NCBI GenBank assembly: GCA_041481485.1 | Contig: JBGPBY010000188.1 | Coordinates: 1-12,174, forward strand | Origin: JBGPBY01 sp041481485 | GTDB lineage: Bacteria; Acidobacteriota; Terriglobia; 20CM-2-55-15 | Length of the DNA: 12,174 nt | Reading direction: 5' to 3' | Part shown: positions 1 to 6,284 of the stretch, piece after piece | Position numbering within the stretch: position 1 is the first letter of the stretch | Layout of the letters: every line of letters starts with the position of its first letter | Translations under genes and position numbers: made by a program | The notes under the pieces: model-generated | The model's input: the letters and a program-made list of their open reading frames with translations, nothing else | What the model was told of the DNA's origin: nothing | The model's database searches: none

Positions 1-124
1 CAAGAAATCCCTCTCCCAACGGGAGAGGGGGCCGCGCAGCGGCCGGTGAGGGGTACCGCAAGTAACAATATTTACATGTGGTCCCCCTCACCCAACCCTC
101 TCCCGTTGGGAGAGGGATTTCTTG
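1..124. repeat. REPIN-like inverted pair of REP hairpins
   Basis: Positions 1-29 and 96-124 are perfect reverse complements (29 bp). Each arm contains its own hairpin: in the left arm a 9-bp stem (9-17 pairing with 21-29) closes a 3-nt loop. Inside the arms, ggtgagggg (45-53) is matched by its complement at 84-92, so the whole element is a long interrupted palindrome. Two REP singlets in opposite orientation with a short spacer is the layout of REPINs, non-autonomous elements mobilised by RAYT transposases. No RAYT gene is in the window. The element may continue to the left of position 1. It sits 35 bp upstream of the first gene. Confidence 0.8.
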
Positions 125-159
125 ATAGATTCTCTCAGCCTGTGCGAACATCCGCAGAT

Positions 160-1176
160 ATGCGACAAACAAGGGGAGTGCTGATTGCAGTCATTCTTCT
201 GGCGGTCACGATTGTCGCCTTTCATGCCGCCGACACTCTCCCTTCCGAACTCAGCGATGCCGCATTCTGGAAAATCATCTCGGACTATTCCGAAGCGGAA
301 GGCTATTTCCAATACACGGTGATCACTTCCAATGAAACCGCATATCAGGAGGTGCTCCCGCAGCTGACGAAATCCATCGCGCCGGGCGGCGCCTATCTTG
401 GAGTGGGGCCCGAACAGAACTTTACCTACATCTCGGCGCTTCGCCCAAAGATCGCGTTCATCGTCGACATCCGACGCGACATGATGCTGGAACACCTGAT
501 GTACAAAGCCGTGTTCGAAATGTCCGCGGACCGTCCGGATTTTGTCGCCAATCTGTTTTCAAGAAAGCGTCCGGCATCACTGACGGCGGATTCTTCCGTC
601 GCGAGTATCTTTGACGCGTATGCCGCAGCCAAAGGCGATTCGGATCTGGCGGCGGCTCACTTTAAAGACATCCTCACTCGCCTGAAGACAACTCATGGCT
701 TTACGCTGAGTGCCGATGATGAAACAAGGCTGAAGTCGATCTATCTGACATTCCTCCGTGAAGGAGTGTTGACATTCAATTCCAGCATTGAAAGCCCGGG
801 CTACCGTGTTCTGATGACCGCCACCGACGGACAGGGCCGAAACTGGAGTTATCTTGCGACGCGCGAGAATTATGACCGTGTCCGCGGAATGCAGATCAAG
901 AATCTGATTGTTCCTCTAGTTGGCGATTTCGGCGGACCGAAGGCGCTTCGGATGGCGGGACAGTACCTGCGGGATCACGGCGCCGTCGTGAATGTCTTCT
1001 ACCTCTCCAACGTCGAGGACTACCTTCAACCGGTTCTTGCCGGATACGAACGCAATATCGCAGCGCTGCCGAAGGCTTCGAACAGCACGTTCATCCATGT
1101 ATCGCTCGGGTCGAATTCCTTCCGCCCATGGTTGACGCCGATGTCGCAATTTACGCCGCCGTTATCAATCCGTTGA
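160..1176 (+). CDS. Exported LIC_10091-like family protein (methyltransferase-like fold)
   Basis: A 338-residue protein with a hydrophobic N-terminal signal (about residues 7-24). The mature part resembles the uncharacterised LIC_10091 family: SDYSEAEGYF near 41-50, TSNE at 57-60, a Gly-rich loop YLGVGPEQN (79-87), an acidic strand end FIVDIRR (100-106), then HLMYKAVFE. Further on come LIVPLVGDFGGPKA (249-262) and FYLSNVEDYL (280-289). The Gly-rich loop plus acidic strand end recalls motifs I and II of SAM-dependent methyltransferases, but activity is not established. I chose ATG 160 because the upstream GTG at 46 would translate the REP repeat (giving NPLPLGEG, a typical repeat artefact) and put 38 residues before the signal sequence. 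No good Shine-Dalgarno is visible. The end overlaps the P450 gene. The C-terminus may be short for the family; a lesion near 1128-1176 cannot be excluded. Confidence 0.8.
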   Translation: MRQTRGVLIAVILLAVTIVAFHAADTLPSELSDAAFWKIISDYSEAEGYFQYTVITSNETAYQEVLPQLTKSIAPGGAYLGVGPEQNFTYISALRPKIAFIVDIRRDMMLEHLMYKAVFEMSADRPDFVANLFSRKRPASLTADSSVASIFDAYAAAKGDSDLAAAHFKDILTRLKTTHGFTLSADDETRLKSIYLTFLREGVLTFNSSIESPGYRVLMTATDGQGRNWSYLATRENYDRVRGMQIKNLIVPLVGDFGGPKALRMAGQYLRDHGAVVNVFYLSNVEDYLQPVLAGYERNIAALPKASNSTFIHVSLGSNSFRPWLTPMSQFTPPLSIR

Positions 1177-2510
1177 GCAATCCTGCGCCAGGTCCCAGCA
1201 ACGGACCGCTCTCACTGAACCTGTTCCGTTTCAGACGCGAACCGCTGTCGTTTCTCCAAAAGCTGGCGAAACAGTACGGCGACGTGGCCACGTTTCGGAT
1301 GGGTGGCCAGCACATGTACCTGGTGAATCATCCCGACTTCATTCGCGATGTACTGGTCACGCACAATTCAAATTTCATCAAAGGAAGAGCACTGGAGCGG
1401 GCGAAGCGTCTTTTGGGCCAGGGCCTGCTGACCAGTGAGGGCGATCTTCACCGGCGGCAGCGCCGGCTTGTGCAGCCGGCGTTTCATCGCCAGCGGATTG
1501 CATCGTATGGAACCGTGATGGTGGAGCACGCGAGCCGGCTGTCGAATCAATGGAAAGACGGCGCCACTTTCGACATGAGTCATGAAATGACACGACTGAC
1601 TCTGAGTATTGTTGCGAAGACGCTGTTCGACGCGGAAGTGGAGTCCGAGGCTGACGAGATCGGCGAAGCCATGACTTGCATCATGCAGATGTTTAATTTG
1701 CTGATGTACCCGTTTGCCGAACTGCTCGAAAGACTTCCGTTACCACAGATCCGCCGCTATCACCGCATGCGCGCGAGGCTCGATGCCACCGTCTATCGCT
1801 TCATTGAAGAACGGCGCCGCAGCGGCGAGGATCGCGGCGACCTGTTGTCGATGCTGTTGATGGCGCAGGATGACGAAGATGGCACCGGTGGAATGTCGGA
1901 CTCTCAGGTGCGCGATGAGGCGCTGACACTGTTTCTGGCCGGCCATGAGACAACTGCCAATGCGCTTTCATGGACGTGGTATCTGTTGTCGCTTCATCCC
2001 AAAGTCGAAGAGAAACTCCATGCCGAACTCAAGAGTACGCTGGACGGCCGGTTGCCGACATTTGAAGACATTCCCCGTCTGCCATACACCGAAATGGTGG
2101 TCGCCGAGTCCATCCGGCTTTACCCGCCGGCGTGGGCTATCGGGAGGCGCGCACTGTCAGACTATCGGCTGGGGGAATATGTCGTGCCCGCAAACGCAAT
2201 CGTTCTGATCAGCCCGTATGTGACGCACCGCGATGCGCGATACTTTCCCGATCCGCTTCGTTTCGACCCTGAACGCTGGACTCCGGAAGCCAGGGAATCC
2301 CGGCATCCATATTCGTACATTCCGTTCGGCGGAGGGACACGGCGGTGCATTGGCGAGGGATTCGCATGGACAGAAGGGATTTTGATCCTCGCGACACTCG
2401 CGTCACGATGGCGTGCCCGCCTGGCGGAGGGAAGCAAAGTCGAACCGAAAGCGCTGATCACGCTGAGACCAAAGTTTGGAATTCGGATGACGATTGAGGA
2501 GTGGAAATAA
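1128..2510 (+). CDS. Cytochrome P450 monooxygenase
   Basis: A 460-residue heme-thiolate monooxygenase, soluble (no N-terminal membrane anchor). All core motifs are present, numbered from ATG 1128: I-helix oxygen-activation motif AGHETT (271-276), K-helix ExxR as ESIR (327-330), the PERW region (381-384), and the heme-binding loop FGGGTRRCIG, with Cys407 as the axial heme ligand. It would insert one oxygen atom into an organic substrate using electrons from a redoxin; no ferredoxin or reductase gene is in the window and none is fused. The start is uncertain. ATG 1128 overlaps the upstream gene by 49 bp, while an in-frame TTG at 1173 overlaps its TGA by 4 bp and begins just before the Pro-rich NPAPGPS segment typical of P450 N-termini. 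Neither has a clear Shine-Dalgarno. The overlap suggests co-transcription and coupled translation. The substrate cannot be inferred. Confidence 0.95.
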   Translation: MVDADVAIYAAVINPLSNPAPGPSNGPLSLNLFRFRREPLSFLQKLAKQYGDVATFRMGGQHMYLVNHPDFIRDVLVTHNSNFIKGRALERAKRLLGQGLLTSEGDLHRRQRRLVQPAFHRQRIASYGTVMVEHASRLSNQWKDGATFDMSHEMTRLTLSIVAKTLFDAEVESEADEIGEAMTCIMQMFNLLMYPFAELLERLPLPQIRRYHRMRARLDATVYRFIEERRRSGEDRGDLLSMLLMAQDDEDGTGGMSDSQVRDEALTLFLAGHETTANALSWTWYLLSLHPKVEEKLHAELKSTLDGRLPTFEDIPRLPYTEMVVAESIRLYPPAWAIGRRALSDYRLGEYVVPANAIVLISPYVTHRDARYFPDPLRFDPERWTPEARESRHPYSYIPFGGGTRRCIGEGFAWTEGILILATLASRWRARLAEGSKVEPKALITLRPKFGIRMTIEEWK

Positions 2511-2542
2511 CGCAATAATTTGAAGGCGTCGATCACTCTTGA

Positions 2543-2589
2543 ATGAATGCTATTCCCCACTGTAGGGGCGGTCTATGACCGCCCGCAAT
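2543..2589. repeat. 47-bp direct repeat, copy A, with hairpin
   Basis: This 47-bp unit recurs at 5977-6023 in the same orientation with 44/47 identity. Its right part is a perfect hairpin: gggcggtc (2566-2573), loop tat, gaccgccc (2577-2584). It lies in the 82-bp interval between the convergent P450 and the minus-strand operon, ending 3 bp from the last stop codon. The 8-bp GC-rich stem might stall transcription from either side, but there is no U-tract, so I do not call it an intrinsic terminator. Confidence 0.85.
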
Positions 2590-2592
2590 CCT

Positions 2593-3456
2593 TTAGCGTG
2601 CGGAGCAGGGCATGGGATTCCAGCCGGTCGCGTCGGGGAGTTTCTTGAAATCCGAGGTCGTGAGATAGGGCCTGGAAAAGTACGTGGGATCCTCCACCTT
2701 TGTGGTGATCGTGAGCCATCGATCCCCATTCGGCATGGTGAGAAGATCGTAATACTCGGTCACGACTGCGTTCTTACTATATGGAGCGCCATTTCTGCGG
2801 ACATATCCTGCGCGCAAATTCGAGGTCACCACTTTCAGGTCGCCGTTGCGTACGGCATTCGCTCCGCGTCCTCCGCCAGCGACTTCCCATTCGGCAGTGG
2901 AGTTCCCCTGCCAGCTGGGTTCACCCGCTGCAGCCGTCGCGACCGCTCCGAAATGAAACAGCCGCGTCTGCGTGCCGGCATCGGTTTCGACTTTCATGGT
3001 GGTATTGTTGTCCCAGGTGATGTGCAGGCGCGTCGGCATTCTCATGATGTTGGCGGCGCCATAGGCTCGGCACTGTTCGCCTGCGGCTTCATCCTTCGCC
3101 GGATCCCAGGAATCCCCAACCCGGCGGCCCTCGGCGTTCAGATTGAGCGTGTCGTATACGCTTTTTTTCGGGGTAACCATCCGGAATTCCCAGTCTTCGG
3201 TGAGAACCGAAACCCAGTATCCGGTGAGATCGATTGGAGCATTCTGCTGACCGCCTCCTCCGCGTGCTCCTGCTGCTGCTCCGCCGCCGCGGCCTTGCCC
3301 GGGAGCGCCACCTGCTGCGGGAGCCCCACCACCGCCACCGCGGCCTGCAGCAGCGCCACCGGCCGCGCCGCCGCCGCGCTGTTGCGCGGCAATGTAAAAA
3401 GACAATGTCAGCGAGACCAGAAGAACTACTGCAAACAGTGGAAGAGACTTGCGCAT
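2593..3456 (-). CDS. Exported Gly/Ala-rich protein, paralogue of the N-terminal half of the pseudo-MBL protein
   Basis: A 287-residue protein of unknown function, third and last gene of the minus-strand operon. A signal peptide covers about residues 1-24. Residues 25-72 are low complexity, almost only Gly, Ala, Arg, Pro and Gln, likely a flexible linker. The folded part (75-287) opens with IDLTGYW and aligns by eye with residues 38-225 of the 656-residue protein two genes upstream: QCR near 128-130, DLKVVTSNLRAGYVRRNG (206-223) against TLKITTTHLKDGYIRRGG, and EDPTYFSRPY (255-264) against DDPVYLDEPF. I start at ATG 3456 rather than TTG 3465: the Shine-Dalgarno AAAGGAAG (3474-3467) is 10 nt from the ATG and touches the TTG. 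The gap to the DUF6152 gene is 24 bp. Similar exported unknowns are common in Acidobacteriota; catalytic residues are not recognisable. Confidence 0.82.
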   Translation of the reverse strand: MRKSLPLFAVVLLVSLTLSFYIAAQQRGGGAAGGAAAGRGGGGGAPAAGGAPGQGRGGGAAAGARGGGGQQNAPIDLTGYWVSVLTEDWEFRMVTPKKSVYDTLNLNAEGRRVGDSWDPAKDEAAGEQCRAYGAANIMRMPTRLHITWDNNTTMKVETDAGTQTRLFHFGAVATAAAGEPSWQGNSTAEWEVAGGGRGANAVRNGDLKVVTSNLRAGYVRRNGAPYSKNAVVTEYYDLLTMPNGDRWLTITTKVEDPTYFSRPYLTTSDFKKLPDATGWNPMPCSAR

Positions 3457-3480
3457 GGTGTACAAACTTCCTTTACTTCG

Positions 3481-3873
3481 CTACTCGACAATTTCTCCGG
3501 AAGTTCCCCAGCTGAATCCATCCGAAGGACGTTTCAAGACGACCATCAGCGCTTTGTACTCACCGGAAACGCGCGAAGGCCGCCCGAGGATGGTGACCTG
3601 GTCGCCGATTTTCAGCGTGTCGTTCGTTATTCCCCGGCTGCTGAGCTGCGACGTTCCGGCCCATTCGATGGACCAGCGCTGCATGTTCCCTTTGGCATCC
3701 GGCGCGAGGACCGTGACATAGGAATGCGGATTCTTGAGTGAGAACTGCACCAGCTTCCCTGCCAGCTTGATCTCCTTGGTGGTGTCGTAAGTTGCGGCAT
3801 AAGAGTGATGTGCGTAACCCGAAGCACACACCAGCAACATGGCCGTGATTGCAAACAAGACGAGTCTTCGCAT
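3481..3873 (-). CDS. DUF6152 family periplasmic protein
   Basis: A 130-residue exported protein. The signal peptide ends in GYA (19-21), predicting a mature protein that starts His22-His23-Ser, the AHHS signature of DUF6152. The rest is a small beta-rich domain: ATYDTTKEIKLAGK, the conserved NPHSYV (His50), LKIGDQVTILGRP, and a final strand around YKALMVV. Family function is unknown. His22, His23 and His50 are candidate metal ligands (inference). Its ATG shares one base with the stop of the upstream gene (TAATG), and AAGGAG (3887-3882, within that gene's end) lies 8 nt before the start, so translation is probably coupled. LLVC at 13-16 is a poor lipobox, so a lipoprotein is unlikely. Confidence 0.85.
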   Translation of the reverse strand: MRRLVLFAITAMLLVCASGYAHHSYAATYDTTKEIKLAGKLVQFSLKNPHSYVTVLAPDAKGNMQRWSIEWAGTSQLSSRGITNDTLKIGDQVTILGRPSRVSGEYKALMVVLKRPSDGFSWGTSGEIVE

Positions 3874-5843
3874 TATTTCTTCTCCTTTAAGCTCTTATAT
3901 ACCGCTTCCACAAACATCGCCGTGGTCCACGGGCCGGTGTCCGCGCCATACCGCCCGTCGAAATCCATTGTCGGCTTGGCCGCCTTGACCTGATCGAGCG
4001 TCATGCCTTTGTCGATAAGGGCCTGGACGCGATCGCGAATCATCGTCATCGTATTGCGATACGATGCGACATCTCCGGTGTCCGACAAGCGCCCGTGGCT
4101 GGGAATCACCCAAGTCCCGCCCTGCCCTCGGATTTCCGGCACCGCCAGATCGAGAATGTGATTAAGGCCTTTGATCACACCCTCAATGCTGCCGCCATGC
4201 GCCATGTCAATCATCGGATAACTGACCGTCGAATAAATGTTACCGGCGCTGATCACTTCCGAATGACGGAAAAACACCAGGCTGTCGCCATCGGTATTCG
4301 CCGCCTGTTCGTGATACAGAATCACGGCTTCACCGTTCACATATTCTGGAAGCTTGTGCAGTTCGTCAAAGTAGGTTTCCGTCGGCAGCGCTCCCGCTGG
4401 AGTGTCCGGCTGATTGGGCACCTTCTCGCTCATTTTGAACAACACGTTTTCATTAGCAACCACGGAGGCCGCGCGTCCACTGTTTGCGACCGCTGTGCCG
4501 AATCCCCCGCCGTGCGGATAAAACCCCGCGCTCGCAATCTTCTGATTGCCGCCGATGTGTTCCGGCGCGGCGCTGGTGTCGATCACATAACGAATGGGCT
4601 TCGGTGGATTCGGCGACGTGATGACCGAGTTGATGAACGGGCTGGACCATCCCCAGGTTCCCGCACAGTTCGCGCCAATGCAATTATTTGGTATCGGGGG
4701 GGCAACCACGGTGCTAGCCAGCTGATTGATGGCCGCAAGGATTTTGTCGGACATCGCGGCAGTTCCGGTATTCACCACAACAAAGCCTTCGCGTCCGGCA
4801 GAAACCGTTATGTTGGTGCCATCGGCAACCAGCATATAGATGTTGCCCTGCACCGGCATGATGTGAACTTCGCCGTCCCGCGGACTCTGGTCCGTTCGCT
4901 GTTTGTTCACCGAAATGGCGGGTTTTGATGCCGGCACTTTCAGATCGCTGACTTTCTTCGCACCGTTCAACGTCGAAATGTATTCGGGATAAATCGTTTC
5001 CACTCCGCCGCGCGTGGCGGCTTCCGGAATCCATGTTTCCACTTTGAGCCATTCGGTCAGAGCCGTGTTCTCGCCCGGAAGGAAGTGCGGCACAAAATGC
5101 CGATCGCTGCCTCCGCTTTCGATAAACTCGGCACCATTGCAGTTTTCCGTAGCGGTGCTTCCCGTCAGATCGGCGGTGTACGTCGTGGATTCCACGAAAG
5201 GCTCATCCAGATAAACCGGATCATCGATCACTGTGACGATCGACAGGATGTCGCCATGCCGCGTGAGGTAGTCGGTCATGGTGTACAAGTCGCTGGTTTG
5301 CGGTCCGCCGCGACGGATGTATCCATCCTTGAGATGCGTTGTCGTGATCTTCAGAGTATTTCCAATCCATTCACCGGTGGAAAATCCGCTCCAGGTGTGC
5401 GGAGCCCAGGCCGGCGGGTGAGACCGCCCGTCCATGTAAACCGGCCAGTCCAGCGAACGCATGAATTGAATGTGGAAGGCCTTTACTTCGCGGGACAGGG
5501 GATCCTGCTCCTTGAGAATGCGCGCGCCGCCAAGGCCGCGCCATTGATGCGGCGCCGAATGCGGCCGGCATTGATATTCGATGGTTCCCCAGATCGATTC
5601 GGCCGACGTATCCGCCCTCATGCGGCCGGCCGCGTTAAACGGGATTCCAAGGTAATCACCGAGCGGCGGTTGTCCCTGACCGCCCACCATACCTGGATCT
5701 TCGTTGTTATCCAGACGCCATTCCCCTGCGATGTCCGTAGGCATGGCGGGACGCGCCGGGCCCTGCGCCAGTGTTGCCGCGCCGGTTAGCAATACCGTAA
5801 AAGTGAGGGCCAACGGTATCGCTGTCCAAAGTCGATCGACCAT
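3873..5843 (-). CDS. Exported two-domain protein with a degenerate metallo-beta-lactamase fold
   Basis: A 656-residue protein, first gene of a three-gene operon. It has a signal peptide (about 1-26, cleavage near LAQ) and an N-terminal domain (about 38-225) homologous to the 287-residue protein at the operon's end. About 327-605 is a metallo-beta-lactamase-like domain: GNIYMLVADG (333-342), GFVVVNTG (353-360), then the site where active enzymes have THxHxDHxGGN, here TSAAPEHIGGN (423-433). Two His are replaced (Ser424, Ala426), Asp is Glu428, and only His429 remains. The HTxGD His is Asn516 (NTDGD), the bridging Asp of the AGD motif is Asn535 (SAGNIY), and the last His survives as PSHG (His583). 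It is probably a pseudoenzyme or binds metal differently. AGGTG lies 4 nt before the ATG. Direct 47-bp repeats flank the operon. Confidence 0.85.
   Translation of the reverse strand: MVDRLWTAIPLALTFTVLLTGAATLAQGPARPAMPTDIAGEWRLDNNEDPGMVGGQGQPPLGDYLGIPFNAAGRMRADTSAESIWGTIEYQCRPHSAPHQWRGLGGARILKEQDPLSREVKAFHIQFMRSLDWPVYMDGRSHPPAWAPHTWSGFSTGEWIGNTLKITTTHLKDGYIRRGGPQTSDLYTMTDYLTRHGDILSIVTVIDDPVYLDEPFVESTTYTADLTGSTATENCNGAEFIESGGSDRHFVPHFLPGENTALTEWLKVETWIPEAATRGGVETIYPEYISTLNGAKKVSDLKVPASKPAISVNKQRTDQSPRDGEVHIMPVQGNIYMLVADGTNITVSAGREGFVVVNTGTAAMSDKILAAINQLASTVVAPPIPNNCIGANCAGTWGWSSPFINSVITSPNPPKPIRYVIDTSAAPEHIGGNQKIASAGFYPHGGGFGTAVANSGRAASVVANENVLFKMSEKVPNQPDTPAGALPTETYFDELHKLPEYVNGEAVILYHEQAANTDGDSLVFFRHSEVISAGNIYSTVSYPMIDMAHGGSIEGVIKGLNHILDLAVPEIRGQGGTWVIPSHGRLSDTGDVASYRNTMTMIRDRVQALIDKGMTLDQVKAAKPTMDFDGRYGADTGPWTTAMFVEAVYKSLKEKK
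3882..3887 (-). promoter_or_regulatory. Shine-Dalgarno AAGGAG for the DUF6152 gene
   Basis: On the minus strand AAGGAG lies within the last codons of the 656-residue ORF, 8 nt before the ATG at 3873. It fixes the DUF6152 start and supports termination-reinitiation at the TAATG overlap. Confidence 0.75.
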
Positions 5844-5976
5844 GTATCACCTGCTTAAGAGAACTGCTCGTTATAGTCCGCTACGCTAGCATCGGGGGGA
5901 GTCGGAAGTCAACGCGCGAAGGGGGCGGGAAACGCTTCATTAAATTTGCCTTTAAAGGATTCTCGCGGCACTGTAA

Positions 5977-6023
5977 ATGAATGCGATTCCCAAATGTAGG
6001 GGCGGTCTATGACCGCCCGCAAT
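5977..6023. repeat. 47-bp direct repeat, copy B, with hairpin
   Basis: Same orientation as copy A at 2543-2589, with 3 mismatches in 47, all in the left third. The hairpin gggcggtc (6000-6007), loop tat, gaccgccc (6011-6018) is identical in both. The core gcggtctatgaccgc is also found, inverted, in the palindrome at 7685-7751, so all belong to one dispersed intergenic family. Confidence 0.85.
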
Positions 6024-6150
6024 TCGGAGGAATGCAGGCCTGGCGTTATCCGCTGTAGTCACACCGTTTTTACCGGCAAGGTCCACGCGTGCAACGTGAG
6101 CGACCAGATAGAGAATCGTTACCAGCCGGTAGGCAAGGGATTTTGGGCCT

Positions 6151-6233
6151 CCAATGACAATTGAACATTGAACAGTGAACATTTCCTCCAGGAAATGTTC
6201 AATGTTCACTGTTCAATGTTCAATTGTCATTGG
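6151..6233. repeat. 32-bp perfect inverted repeat built from tandem heptamers
   Basis: Left arm 6151-6182 and right arm 6202-6233 are exact reverse complements (32 bp), separated by 19 nt that contain a further ttcc/ggaa pairing. The arms consist largely of heptamers: three ttgaaca-type units on the left and four tgttcaa/tgttcac units on the right, the extra unit lying in the spacer. Transcribed, it would form a very stable stem-loop ending about 50 nt before the ADH start codon. A GTG-initiated reading frame through it (from 6168) is an artefact of the repeat. Confidence 0.85.
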
Positions 6234-6272
6234 AACGTGGGAGAATTCCCCACGATCGAGATGAGGAGCAGC

Positions 6273-6278
6273 GAGGAG
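6273..6278 (+). promoter_or_regulatory. Shine-Dalgarno GAGGAG for the zinc ADH
   Basis: GAGGAG lies 6 nt before ATG 6285, which is directly followed by a Tat signal. This decides the start against the upstream in-frame ATG at 6261 and the longer frame from 6168 that reads through the inverted repeat. Confidence 0.75.
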
Positions 6279-6284
6279 CAAACG

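Larger units (their letters stand above)
5844..6284. other. Repeat-rich divergent intergenic region
   Basis: This 441-bp stretch separates the divergent minus-strand operon from the zinc ADH gene. It holds direct repeat copy B (5977-6023), the heptamer inverted repeat (6151-6233), and a small hairpin in the ADH leader (cgtggg 6236-6241 pairing with cccacg 6249-6254). It must contain both promoters, but I see no convincing -35/-10 pair. Between 6024 and 6150 I recognise nothing; an 85-codon minus-strand ORF here runs through both repeats and looks spurious. Confidence 0.7.

Noticed and set aside
46..159. N-terminal extension of the first gene from GTG 46
   Set aside because: It translates the REP element and gives a known repeat-artefact peptide ahead of a clear signal sequence at ATG 160.
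2566..2584. Repeat hairpin as an intrinsic terminator for the convergent genes
   Set aside because: The stem is good but no run of T follows on either strand. It is identical to the copy at 6000-6018, which is not at a gene end, so it is better explained as a dispersed repeat.
2575..3741. 388-codon plus-strand ORF opposite the operon
   Set aside because: It runs antisense to two well-supported genes. Its Cys/Ser/Ala-rich middle is simply the complement of the Gly/Ala linker, it has no domain, and it begins inside a repeat hairpin.
4095..4928. 277-codon plus-strand ORF opposite the pseudo-MBL gene
   Set aside because: Antisense shadow of conserved coding sequence; Arg/His-rich with no motif.
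5870..5875. TATAAC on the minus strand as the -10 box of the operon promoter
   Set aside because: It lies about 27 nt before the ATG, but the position 17-18 nt upstream is a run of C with no -35 match; the only TTGACT is too far away (about 32 nt).
2543..6023. Operon as an insertion sequence or genomic island
   Set aside because: There is no transposase or integrase, the flanking repeats are direct and only 47 bp, and base composition shows no obvious change by eye.
5952..6209. 85-codon minus-strand ORF between the divergent genes
   Set aside because: It starts in the heptamer inverted repeat and ends through direct repeat B. The middle part is not recognisable, so I treat it as chance coding.
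6151..6233. Heptamer units as a CRISPR array or a tRNA-like fold
   Set aside because: Units are 7 bp with no unique spacers, and the structure is one long hairpin without cloverleaf arms.
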